Shown in pieces: positions 1 through 6,507 of a stretch of DNA of 6,507 nucleotides; the first letter of the stretch is position 1, and each line of letters begins with the position of its first letter. A program made the translations under genes and the position numbers. This DNA comes from an uncultured Planctomycetaceae bacterium (lineage in GTDB: Bacteria > Planctomycetota > Planctomycetia > Pirellulales > JACPPG01): assembly GCA_945957305.1 (NCBI GenBank), contig CAMFLN010000184.1, positions 1 to 6,507 of the forward strand, read 5' to 3'. The notes under the pieces were generated by a model. That model had not been told where the DNA came from, ran no database searches, and saw only the letters and a list, made by a program, of their open reading frames with translations.

Positions 1-200
1 ACGTTGTGCGTCGGATCGTCCTTGTCGAGCGCCTGCACGGCTTTCATCGGGCTGCGCGTGCCCAAGGGAGAAGCGATGGGGATGTCGCTCGACGTGGGGG
101 CATCGACGCGGGCCGCCACGACAATCGCAAAAAAGCCGCAAACCAAATTCGCCAGCGTAAACAACGTGGGCAACACCGCTACGGTGCGAATGCGGGCCAT
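1..200 (-). CDS. pssA: CDP-diacylglycerol-serine O-phosphatidyltransferase, N-terminal part (cut by window edge)
   Basis: Phosphatidylserine synthase joins CDP-diacylglycerol and L-serine to give phosphatidylserine and CMP, in the inner membrane. Only the first 66 codons are in the window. The protein begins MARIRTVAVLPTLFTLANLV and continues CGFFAIVVAA, the typical family opening: a short basic start, then the first membrane helix (about residues 8-30) with a TLFTLxNLxxGF pattern. The CDP-alcohol phosphotransferase motif (DGxxAR...D) should lie beyond the window edge, so it cannot be checked. The ATG is firm because an in-frame TAA lies two codons upstream. No strong ribosome binding site is visible. 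The gene follows psd on the same strand after an 86-base gap. Psd uses the product of this enzyme, which supports both calls. Other CDP-alcohol transferases share this type of N-terminus, but the psd neighbour favours pssA. Confidence 0.85.
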   Translation of the reverse strand, partial: MARIRTVAVLPTLFTLANLVCGFFAIVVAARVDAPTSSDIPIASPLGTRSPMKAVQALDKDDPTHN

Positions 201-251
201 GTCTTAACTCGATGTAAACTCGGGAACGATAGTTGTCTGATCAAACGCTAT

Positions 252-263
252 GCAATCGATTGC
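252..263. repeat. 12-base perfect palindrome between psd and pssA
   Basis: GCAATCGATTGC is a perfect palindrome in the 86-base gap between psd and pssA. It could be an operator, a small hairpin or chance. On the minus strand a weak promoter-like pair overlaps it: TTGCAT at 255-250, an 18-base spacer, then TATCGT at 231-226. That would give pssA its own start. The match to consensus is poor, so no promoter is called. Confidence 0.4.
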
Positions 264-272
264 GGTAAACGG

Positions 273-288
273 AGCGCGATGTCGCGCT
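273..288 (-). repeat. 7-bp inverted repeat overlapping the psd stop codon
   Basis: AGCGCGA (273-279) and TCGCGCT (282-288) are perfect complements with a 2-base centre, forming a tight GC-rich hairpin that overlaps the psd TAG (289-287). On the minus strand it is followed by only a short TTT, so it is not a convincing intrinsic terminator. It may slow or partly stop transcription, or protect the psd message end, between psd and pssA. Confidence 0.45.
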
Positions 289-1249
289 ACAGTGGATCCT
301 TATATCGGGCCAGTACGCTGCTGCCGGCGTTTACCTTTTCGCCCAGACGGGTCACGATTTCCAAGTTTTCGCTCGCCGGCAGGATCAACTCGGTGCGCGA
401 CCCCAGTTTGATCATGCCGAACTTGTGTCCGCGGCTGACGGTTTCTCCGGGACGAAGGTTGCAGACAATCCGCCGCGCGAATTGCCCCGCAATCTGCCGC
501 ACGACAAACCGCCGCCGTGCCGGCCCTGACTCCTGCAGCCCGATCCACATGCTCTCGTTCTCCCAGGCGCTTTCCGGGCGTAACGCGCTGAGGAACCTTC
601 CCGGCGAATAGCGCAAGCATAACACCCGCGAGTCGCAGGGGGCACGGTTCAAATGCACATTAAAGATCGAGAGAAACAGGCCGATTCGGACCGCCGGCCC
701 CCCCACGAAGGGATCGTCCTCCAGCGTCGTGATTTCCACGACCTTGCCATCGGCCGGCGAGACCATCAGCCCCGGTTCTTGCGGGACGCGGCGCGGCGGA
801 TCGCGAAAGAAGTAGACAATCAATAACAGCACCACCCCCAGCGGGACCGCCAAGGGCCAATAACGCGAAAAACCGAGGGCAATGACGGCCGCCAGCAGCG
901 GGTAGCTCATCAATTGCAGCTCGGCCAGTCCCCAGCGGGCAAACGGGATGCGTTCGCGCCAGGCAAATGGATCGTCCGCCTCATCCCACGCGGCCGTGCA
1001 CAAATTTCGGCAATACTTCAGATCGCGCGGGTCGAGGATCGGATGGGGGCTGCCGGCCGTGTCTCCCCGTCGCTTGCCCGCCATGCGTTCGACATATCTG
1101 CGGCGAAAACGTTGCAGGTACCAGCGACGAAAGCCTCCCCAGGTGAGTTCCAGGCTATAGCACACGCCCCCCCCAGGCTGGACGCTGCGAATGTTCGCCG
1201 GCAGCGGCTCAACGAGACTGTCGCGTGTTTCGGCTTCGGTGCGTGACAT
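287..1249 (-). CDS. psd: Phosphatidylserine decarboxylase with long N-terminal extension
   Basis: Pyruvoyl-dependent membrane enzyme that removes CO2 from phosphatidylserine to give phosphatidylethanolamine. With the ATG at 1249 it has 320 residues. Two hydrophobic helices lie at about 111-127 and 131-147. The catalytic domain follows: SPADGKV with Asp167, FNVHLNRAP with His199, RPESAWENES at 224-233, and KFGMIKLGS ending in Ser284. Family knowledge says the precursor cleaves itself at this Gly-Ser and the serine becomes the pyruvoyl group, giving a beta chain 1-283 and an alpha chain of 37 residues. The LGS site and short C-terminus resemble the short archaeal/alphaproteobacterial-type enzymes rather than E. 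coli Psd. Unlike the usual short forms of roughly 200-230 residues, about 100 residues precede the helices. The frame stays open upstream to a TTG at 1333, but the ATG at 1249 is preferred. No clear ribosome binding site is seen at either. Confidence 0.93.
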   Translation of the reverse strand: MSRTEAETRDSLVEPLPANIRSVQPGGGVCYSLELTWGGFRRWYLQRFRRRYVERMAGKRRGDTAGSPHPILDPRDLKYCRNLCTAAWDEADDPFAWRERIPFARWGLAELQLMSYPLLAAVIALGFSRYWPLAVPLGVVLLLIVYFFRDPPRRVPQEPGLMVSPADGKVVEITTLEDDPFVGGPAVRIGLFLSIFNVHLNRAPCDSRVLCLRYSPGRFLSALRPESAWENESMWIGLQESGPARRRFVVRQIAGQFARRIVCNLRPGETVSRGHKFGMIKLGSRTELILPASENLEIVTRLGEKVNAGSSVLARYKDPL

Positions 1250-1405
1250 TGAGGACTGATCGCATGCCGCCGGTCTATCGGTTTTCGGACCGCCAACCAG
1301 CAGTGAGAAAATGGCGCGTAGGCAAACCCTCAATACTACCGGCGGGGCTGCCGGCTCGCCAGGATGCGCGTACCGTCCAAGAGAAATCGGGCGGCTTCAC
1401 GGGGC

Positions 1406-1422
1406 GCTGATCTCGAATCAGC
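1406..1422. repeat. 6-bp hairpin upstream of eno
   Basis: GCTGAT (1406-1411) and ATCAGC (1417-1422) are perfect complements around a CTCGA loop. No T run follows on either strand, so it is not a terminator. It could be an operator for psd or eno, or part of a leader. Confidence 0.35.
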
Positions 1423-1472
1423 CAGAATCCTCGGCCCCCCTCCTTGATGCCTGCCGGGGGCATATCGCACAA

Positions 1473-1494
1473 TGGGCGACGTTACCCATCGCCC
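1473..1494. repeat. Overlapping inverted repeats upstream of eno
   Basis: GGGCGA (1474-1479) pairs with TCGCCC (1489-1494). The overlapping TGGG (1473-1476) can instead pair with CCCA (1485-1488), so two mutually exclusive small hairpins are possible. The centre is CGTTAC. This could be an operator or chance in GC-rich DNA. Confidence 0.35.
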
Positions 1495-1507
1495 GCCCGG
1501 CGGTTGA

Positions 1508-2926
<1,419 letters not shown>

Positions 2927-2979
2927 CTGCGGACAGGCAACGAATTGCGGCATCGCTTTACTGCGGCGAAGGCGTTGCC

Positions 2980-3381
2980 ATGGCTGACAATTCCAAGCTG
3001 CCGACTGAGCCGGCCCGGACTCCGGTGACTGATTCGCCGTGGTTCTGGCTAGCTTTGTTTCTCGTCGGTGCCCTGTGCGCGCTCGGGGTCGTGGCGCCCA
3101 AGTACGCGTACCGGCAGGCGCGGCTGGAGCGCATGAACGACACGCGCGAGCAGATCCGTCGCCGGCTGGCCGAGTCGCCGGAAGATCAGCCCGCGAACGA
3201 CGCGCTGGACGCGCCCGCCTTGGACGTTAACGATCGTGGTCCGCGCGCTGCGCCACTTGATCCCTTGGCCATGGTGCTGTCACTGTTGCTTGCCGTTGTG
3301 GCGATAGGCATCGGCGTGGCCAGCTATTTGCGCGCCGCCGCGCGCCGCTCAGAACTTCGCAAACCAGAGTTGTTGGAATGA
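2980..3381 (+). CDS. Small two-helix membrane protein of unknown function
   Basis: I do not recognise this 133-residue protein. Two hydrophobic segments suit membrane helices: about residues 21-39 (WFWLALFLVGALCALGVVA) and about 96-117. Between them lies a charged, hydrophilic segment of about 55 residues. It starts with an Arg-rich, likely helical part (QARLERMNDTREQIRRRLAE) and ends with a Pro/Ala/Asp-rich stretch. The C-terminus is basic (RAAARRSELRK). By the positive-inside rule both ends of the middle segment may be cytoplasmic, but the topology is not certain. The start has a modest purine-rich site (GGCGAAGG) 7 bases or more upstream. It lies 53 bases after eno, and its stop overlaps the next gene's start, so the two unknown proteins are probably co-translated and may work together. 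Confidence 0.75.
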   Translation: MADNSKLPTEPARTPVTDSPWFWLALFLVGALCALGVVAPKYAYRQARLERMNDTREQIRRRLAESPEDQPANDALDAPALDVNDRGPRAAPLDPLAMVLSLLLAVVAIGIGVASYLRAAARRSELRKPELLE

Positions 3382-3914
3382 CCTGGCTCCTGGAAGACCC
3401 AACCCCCACGCTCGTCGCCATTCTGTTGATCGAGGCGGTACTCGTCGTGGCGCTCGTCAATACAGGCCGCGGAGCGCTGCTGGGCGCGATTGCCGGCGTG
3501 GGCCTATTGGGAGCTCTCCTGCTCGGCGTGGAATGGCTGGTGGTAACGGACAAGGAATCGGTCGAAGCGTCGCTCAGCGGCGCTGCCCAAGCGCTAGAAA
3601 GTAATAATCCGCAAGCCGTGATGGATTACATCGACCCGGCCTCTGCGATGCGCAATCGCGTGGCTCAGGAAATGGCACAAGTAACGATTAGCAAAGCGCG
3701 GTTCAGTCGCCTGGATGTAAAGTTCAATCGGCATGTCAGCCCTCCCACGGCCGAGGCCGACTTCATGGGCTATGTGAACGGTCGCGACCGCAGGGGAGAA
3801 TTTCCCTACGAAAACTTCGCGGGACGCTTCACCGTGCGTTTGCGCCGCGAAGGGGACCGCTGGTTGATGACCGATTACGAACTGCACGACCGCACGGGCA
3901 ACACGCGTCGCTGA
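3378..3914 (+). CDS. Membrane-anchored protein with an NTF2-like C-terminal domain (function unknown)
   Basis: This 178-residue protein has two hydrophobic helices, about residues 10-28 and 32-56, then a soluble domain of about 120 residues. That domain begins with an amphipathic helix and ALESNNPQAVMDYIDPAS (72-89), then an alpha-beta region ending in FTVRLRREGDRWLMTDYELH (151-170). This layout, with a helix counting small units of 'function' followed by strands ending in a W-x-(I/L/M)-x-D-x-E/Q pattern, recalls the NTF2-like/SnoaL/DUF4440 folds. That assignment is by pattern only. No catalytic residues can be named. The ATG overlaps the upstream TGA (ATGA), which indicates translational coupling with the 133-residue membrane protein. 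A GGA sits a few bases upstream. The gene ends 29 bases before the convergent lipoprotein gene. Confidence 0.75.
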   Translation: MTWLLEDPTPTLVAILLIEAVLVVALVNTGRGALLGAIAGVGLLGALLLGVEWLVVTDKESVEASLSGAAQALESNNPQAVMDYIDPASAMRNRVAQEMAQVTISKARFSRLDVKFNRHVSPPTAEADFMGYVNGRDRRGEFPYENFAGRFTVRLRREGDRWLMTDYELHDRTGNTRR

Positions 3915-3943
3915 ATCGAGAAGCAGTCGGCGCGCTGACGGAA

Positions 3944-4513
3944 TTACATCGGCGGGTTTTGCTCGATCATCAATTCTTCTTTTTCAGGCACGTAGACGTA
4001 TTTGCTGCCGTAGGGCAATTCAGGCAAGTTGATGTTGTTGGCCTGAATGATGTCGCGCATGAAGTCGTCGTGCGACTTGGGCAGTTTTTCGTGTTCGCCC
4101 TTGTACAAGTTCATCGCGTGCTGCACGCTCATGAACACCGCGCGATCGGGAATGCGCAGATAAACGCTGGCCGGTGTGGCCAGCACGCCCTTGCCCATGT
4201 TCTTGCCGGCGATCCCTTTCTTCGTCGCGTCGTCCGAGGCCGTGACTTGCACCGGCGCAGCGGCTGCTGGAGCACTGGGCGGTGCAGGGGCCGCGGTGCC
4301 TGTATCAGCGGGCGCCGGAGATGTTGCGGACGCAGCAGGGGGCGGGACCACGGGAGGAGGGACCGGAGCCGGTGGGCCACCACTGGCCGCAGCAGCGGGG
4401 CTCGGTGGGGCGTTGCCCGCAGGAGCCCCCGCTTCACCGCAACCGATAATCATCAACAGGCACGCGGGCGCCATCCAGTAAGAGGTCTGCATCAATTGCT
4501 TTTTGAAGTTCAT
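3944..4513 (-). CDS. Proline/alanine-rich lipoprotein with a conserved-looking C-terminal domain
   Basis: I cannot name this 189-residue protein. It starts MNFKKQL, has a hydrophobic segment (about 11-24) and a lipobox ending IIGC, so Cys25 should be lipidated after signal peptidase II cleavage. Residues about 28-87 are almost only Pro, Ala, Ser, Gly and Val, a flexible linker that would hold the rest away from the membrane. Residues about 88-189 form a separate domain. It contains an amphipathic helix (SVQHAMNLYKGEHEKLPKSH, 129-148), then DDFMRDIIQAN and a short beta-like tail with LPELPYGSKYVYVPEKEEL. The helix-then-'Y..E...LP.....F' pattern resembles the soluble part of type II secretion pseudopilins, but there is no prepilin N-terminus. 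The ATG at 4513 is chosen for its GAGGT site; the frame is open further upstream to 4558. It lies 57 bases downstream of surE, probably in the same unit. Confidence 0.8.
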   Translation of the reverse strand: MNFKKQLMQTSYWMAPACLLMIIGCGEAGAPAGNAPPSPAAAASGGPPAPVPPPVVPPPAASATSPAPADTGTAAPAPPSAPAAAAPVQVTASDDATKKGIAGKNMGKGVLATPASVYLRIPDRAVFMSVQHAMNLYKGEHEKLPKSHDDFMRDIIQANNINLPELPYGSKYVYVPEKEELMIEQNPPM

Positions 4514-4517
4514 GTTT

Positions 4518-4523
4518 GACCTC
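4518..4523 (-). promoter_or_regulatory. Shine-Dalgarno site of the lipoprotein gene
   Basis: GAGGTC on the minus strand lies 4 bases before the ATG at 4513. It decides the start in favour of the ATG that directly precedes the signal peptide, over the upstream in-frame start at 4558. Confidence 0.65.
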
Positions 4524-4570
4524 GATGGCTCGGGGAAACCGGCTATTCGGTGGCGCAACGGACCTTCATT

Positions 4571-5332
4571 CTATTCCAGCGTTAACTGCCAATCTCGCAT
4601 TTGTTCCAAAATATCGCGCCGGGTCAGGTCGAAATCGAGCGGCGTCACCGTGACGTATCCAGCATTGAGCGCCGTCAAATCGGTTTCATGAGCTCCGGGG
4701 CGCGGCGGTGGGTCGCTCGTGGCCCAGTAGTAACTGCGCCCGCGCGGATCGGTCCGCTTTTCGAAATGTTCACCGTAGCGTTCGACCCCCATCGGCACGA
4801 CTTTGATGCCTCGAGGCTTTTCGAGAGCCGGCGTGGGTATGTTGACATTGAAAAGCTGAGGCGCCGAGCTTTTCTGCGCCAGAATTTGCTCGATCACTTT
4901 GATCGCCATGCGCGCCGCTTTATCGAATTGCGCATGTTCGCTGAATTCGAGTGACACCGCGATGCTCGTAATGCCGAAAAACGCCCCTTCGATCGCGGCC
5001 GCCACCGTGCCGGAATACAACACGTTGATCCCGGCGTTCAGGCCGCCATTGATCCCGCTGACCACGAGGTCCGGACGCACGGGACAGAATTCGAAGATGC
5101 CCAGCTTGACGCAATCGGCCGGGCTCCCTTCGACCGCCCAGCCGCGTCGGCGGTCCCCTTCGAAAACTTCCTTGACCACGAGCGGGCTGAGGAATGTGAT
5201 CGAATGTCCGACGCCGCTTTGTTCCACGGCGGGCGCGACGAGCGTCACGTCGCCGAGCCGCGTCAATTCGCGTTCCAATGCCGCCAGTCCGGGGGCATAA
5301 ATCCCGTCGTCGTTCGTCAGGAGAATTCGCAA
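4571..5332 (-). CDS. surE: 5'/3'-nucleotidase SurE
   Basis: Metal-dependent phosphatase that removes phosphate from nucleoside 5'- and 3'-monophosphates. In E. coli it is linked to stationary-phase survival and sits beside pcm; here it is beside guaA and a lipoprotein gene. From the TTG at 5332 the protein has 253 residues, the usual SurE length. It begins MRILLTNDDGIYAPGL with metal ligands Asp8 and Asp9. Ser39 lies in APAVEQSGVGHSIT and Asn95 in VVSGINGGLN. The family motifs GSPADCV (69-75) and YSGTVAAAIEGA (106-117) are present, and NVNIPTP follows in the second half. The TTG is chosen because it gives the classic family start. The frame is open upstream to 5425 with GTG at 5383 (17 more residues) and TTG at 5425, and none has a good ribosome binding site. 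Cytoplasmic; probably co-transcribed with the downstream lipoprotein gene. Confidence 0.94.
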   Translation of the reverse strand: MRILLTNDDGIYAPGLAALERELTRLGDVTLVAPAVEQSGVGHSITFLSPLVVKEVFEGDRRRGWAVEGSPADCVKLGIFEFCPVRPDLVVSGINGGLNAGINVLYSGTVAAAIEGAFFGITSIAVSLEFSEHAQFDKAARMAIKVIEQILAQKSSAPQLFNVNIPTPALEKPRGIKVVPMGVERYGEHFEKRTDPRGRSYYWATSDPPPRPGAHETDLTALNAGYVTVTPLDFDLTRRDILEQMRDWQLTLE

Positions 5333-5441
5333 GTTTGGACCGGTTTCGCAGAGTTTAACGGCAGGATGAGGCTGATGCCGCACTATACCGCTCGGCCCCG
5401 GTACCTCGCAATGAACCCTGTTCAATAGGCTCAGGCGCCCC

Positions 5442-5447
5442 TATAAT
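5442..5447 (+). promoter_or_regulatory. Probable -10 box of the guaA promoter
   Basis: A perfect TATAAT in otherwise GC-rich DNA, reading towards guaA. The -35 is weak: TGTTCA at 5419-5424 with a 17-base spacer matches 3 of 6 consensus bases. Transcription would start near 5453-5456. On the other strand the same bases could form part of a surE promoter (TTGCCG at 5470-5465, 18 bases, TATAGG at 5446-5441), so divergent promoters may overlap here. Confidence 0.5.
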
Positions 5448-5457
5448 CTTGTTCTTC

Positions 5458-5538
5458 ATGACCCGGCAAATGTCGGGCTTTTTTCGTTTAGGGGTCGGCA
5501 GAGTTTATCCCGTGCCGCCCGCGCCGCTGTGCGACTGA
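5458..5538 (+). CDS. Possible 26-residue upstream reading frame in the guaA leader
   Basis: An ATG lies 2-5 bases after the predicted transcript start, so translation would be near-leaderless. The frame reads MTRQMSGFFRLGVGRVYPVP and ends PAPLCD at a TGA. It runs through the terminator-like hairpin (5462-5484), so a translating ribosome would disrupt that hairpin. Its stop codon falls inside the left arm of a longer inverted repeat. It is in the same frame as guaA, 34 codons upstream. There is no ribosome binding site and no similarity I recognise. It may be a chance frame. Confidence 0.2.
   Translation: MTRQMSGFFRLGVGRVYPVPPAPLCD
5462..5484 (+). terminator. Intrinsic terminator-like hairpin in the guaA leader
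   Basis: CCCGGC (5462-5467) pairs with GTCGGG (5472-5477), including one G-U pair, around an AAAT loop. The stem is followed by C and T6 (5479-5484). This is a standard rho-independent shape for plus-strand transcription. No plus-strand gene lies between here and the minus-strand surE, so it cannot end an upstream gene. It lies directly after the guaA -10 box, which suggests control of guaA by premature termination, or a very short RNA. Confidence 0.5.
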
Positions 5539-5597
5539 GTTTGGGCAACAGCGTCTGAAACGCGGCGTGTGGGTCACGGCCGGAGACATTCAGTCGC
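5531..5597 (+). repeat. Long-range inverted repeat in the guaA leader
   Basis: GCGACTGA (5531-5538) is the exact complement of TCAGTCGC (5590-5597), and the stem extends two pairs inwards with one G-U. The enclosed part holds a small hairpin GCGT/ACGC (5551-5554, 5560-5563). Two other pairings compete with parts of it: CGCTGT/ACAGCG (5525-5530, 5548-5553) and CGCCGC/GCGGCG (5522-5527, 5562-5567). The leader could therefore switch between folds. It matches no riboswitch class I recognise. Confidence 0.4.
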
Positions 5598-5637
5598 CCC
5601 GCTGCTGGTCACATCACCACTTGCCGACTTTCACGCT

Positions 5638-6507
5638 ATGGCATTGGAAACCGCCGTCGCCGCATCGCCCGCTCAGGGCACCGCCGATGAGAAGATTTTG
5701 GTCCTCGATTTTGGCGCGCAGTACGCACAACTAATCGCGCGCCGCGTGCGCGAACAGAATGTCTATTGCGAGATCGTGCGGCACGACATCAAACCCGAGC
5801 GGCTACGCGAATTGGCGCCCAAGGGTTTAATTCTTTCTGGCGGCCCTGCCAGCGTGTACGAGCCCGGCGCTCCGCATTGCGACCCGGGGATTTTTCGCCT
5901 GGGGATTCCCGTGCTGGGCATCTGCTACGGCATGCAGCTCGCCTGTGATGCGCTGGGCGGAAAAGTCGCCAGTGTGCAATCGCGCGAATTTGGCCGGGCG
6001 GAATGCCAGATCACCAACGACGATGATCTGCTGGCTGGTCTGCCGCAGAAGACCCAAGTTTGGATGAGCCACGGCGATCAAGTCACTCAGGTCAGCCCTG
6101 ACTTCGAACCGCTGGCAACGACCGCGACCTGCTCCATCGCTGCAGTGCGGCACAAATCGCTCCCCGTGTACGGCGTGCAGTTCCACCCCGAGGTCACCCA
6201 CACACCGCTAGGACGCGAGATCTTGGCCAACTTCGTGCGTCGTGTGTGCCGCACCAGCGGTGCCTGGCAACTGGATAATTTCGCTGAACAAACGATCCAA
6301 GCAATTCGTGCTCGCGTGGGCCAGCGCCGCGTGATCTGCGGTCTGTCCGGGGGTGTCGACTCGGCCGTCGTGGCGGCGCTGCTCTACAAGGCGATCGGCG
6401 CGCAGTTGTCCTGCATCCTGGTCGACAACGGCCTGCTGCGCAAGGATGAAGCCGCGTCCGTGATTCGCGAATTTTCAGGGCATTTTCGCACGGACCTGCA
6501 CGTGGTC
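5638..6507 (+). CDS. guaA: GMP synthase (glutamine-hydrolysing), N-terminal 290 residues (cut by window edge)
   Basis: Last step of guanine nucleotide synthesis: XMP, ATP and glutamine give GMP, AMP, pyrophosphate and glutamate. The class I glutamine amidotransferase domain covers about residues 19-205. It starts with [20 protein letters not shown]; the nucleophile Cys96 is in GICYGMQ, and His183 and Glu185 of the triad are in [10 protein letters not shown]. The ATP pyrophosphatase domain begins after about 210 with the P-loop [10 protein letters not shown] (235-244), and [11 protein letters not shown] (261-271) follows as expected. The dimerisation domain lies past the window edge. The ATG at 5638 adds about 18 residues (Ala-rich) before the usual start near EKILVLDFG. 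No ribosome binding site is visible. The frame is open upstream to the TGA at 5536, with a less likely GTG at 5569. A structured leader of about 180 bases precedes it. Confidence 0.96.
   Translation, partial: MALETAVAASPAQGTADEKILVLDFGAQYAQLIARRVREQNVYCEIVRHDIKPERLRELAPKGLILSGGPASVYEPGAPHCDPGIFRLGIPVLGICYGMQLACDALGGKVASVQSREFGRAECQITNDDDLLAGLPQKTQVWMSHGDQVTQVSPDFEPLATTATCSIAAVRHKSLPVYGVQFHPEVTHTPLGREILANFVRRVCRTSGAWQLDNFAEQTIQAIRARVGQRRVICGLSGGVDSAVVAALLYKAIGAQLSCILVDNGLLRKDEAASVIREFSGHFRTDLHVV

Noticed and set aside
6..611. 201-codon plus-strand frame over pssA and the end of psd
   Set aside because: It is antisense to two recognisable enzymes, crosses their gap, and has no protein-like features.
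3915..3943. Bidirectional terminator between the convergent membrane-protein and lipoprotein genes
   Set aside because: Only 29 bases, with a weak imperfect stem and no T tract on either side.
3959..4519. 186-codon frame on the plus strand opposite the lipoprotein gene
   Set aside because: It is the mirror of the low-complexity Pro/Ala linker, giving Arg/Gly-rich sequence. The minus-strand frame has a signal peptide, lipobox and ribosome binding site.
5531..5597. tRNA-like shape in the guaA leader (a 67-base fold with an 8-base closing stem)
   Set aside because: There is no T-loop GTTCGA-type sequence, no proper D-arm or anticodon arm, and no CCA end.
5448..5637. Guanine (purine) riboswitch before guaA
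   Set aside because: The conserved purine-riboswitch core and its two kissing loops are not visible.

Overview
The window is GC-rich and densely coded, with housekeeping genes in small blocks on both strands. The source is most likely a planctomycete of the Pirellulales type. This is inferred from the gene neighbourhood, the long N-terminal extension on the phosphatidylserine decarboxylase, the unidentified lipoprotein style and the scarcity of Shine-Dalgarno sequences. It is not proven by a marker gene. No mobile element, CRISPR array, tRNA or rRNA gene was found.

Layout, left to right. (1) Minus strand, 1-1249: psd (phosphatidylserine decarboxylase) followed by the 5' end of pssA (phosphatidylserine synthase, cut by the window edge). 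These are the last two steps of phosphatidylethanolamine synthesis, probably one transcription unit. (2) 1250-1645: a gene-free divergent control region with several short inverted repeats. (3) Plus strand, 1646-3914: eno (enolase, complete), then two small membrane proteins of unknown function. The second overlaps the first by an ATGA. (4) Minus strand, 5332-3944: surE (5'/3'-nucleotidase) followed by a proline/alanine-rich lipoprotein. (5) 5333-5637: a divergent leader region. (6) Plus strand, 5638 to the end: the first 290 codons of guaA (GMP synthase), cut by the window edge.

The genes cover membrane phospholipid synthesis, glycolysis, nucleotide turnover and guanine nucleotide synthesis. 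surE and guaA are divergent neighbours, and both act on purine nucleotides.

The least ordinary part is the guaA leader. It has a perfect TATAAT box, then within about 15 bases an intrinsic-terminator-like hairpin with a T6 tract. A 26-codon upstream frame begins almost at the predicted transcript start and runs through the hairpin. Its stop codon lies inside one arm of a long-range inverted repeat. This looks like an attenuation device, but that is a hypothesis from sequence alone. Other points worth a look are the N-terminal domain of Psd, the two unknown membrane proteins behind enolase, and the conserved-looking C-terminal domain of the lipoprotein.
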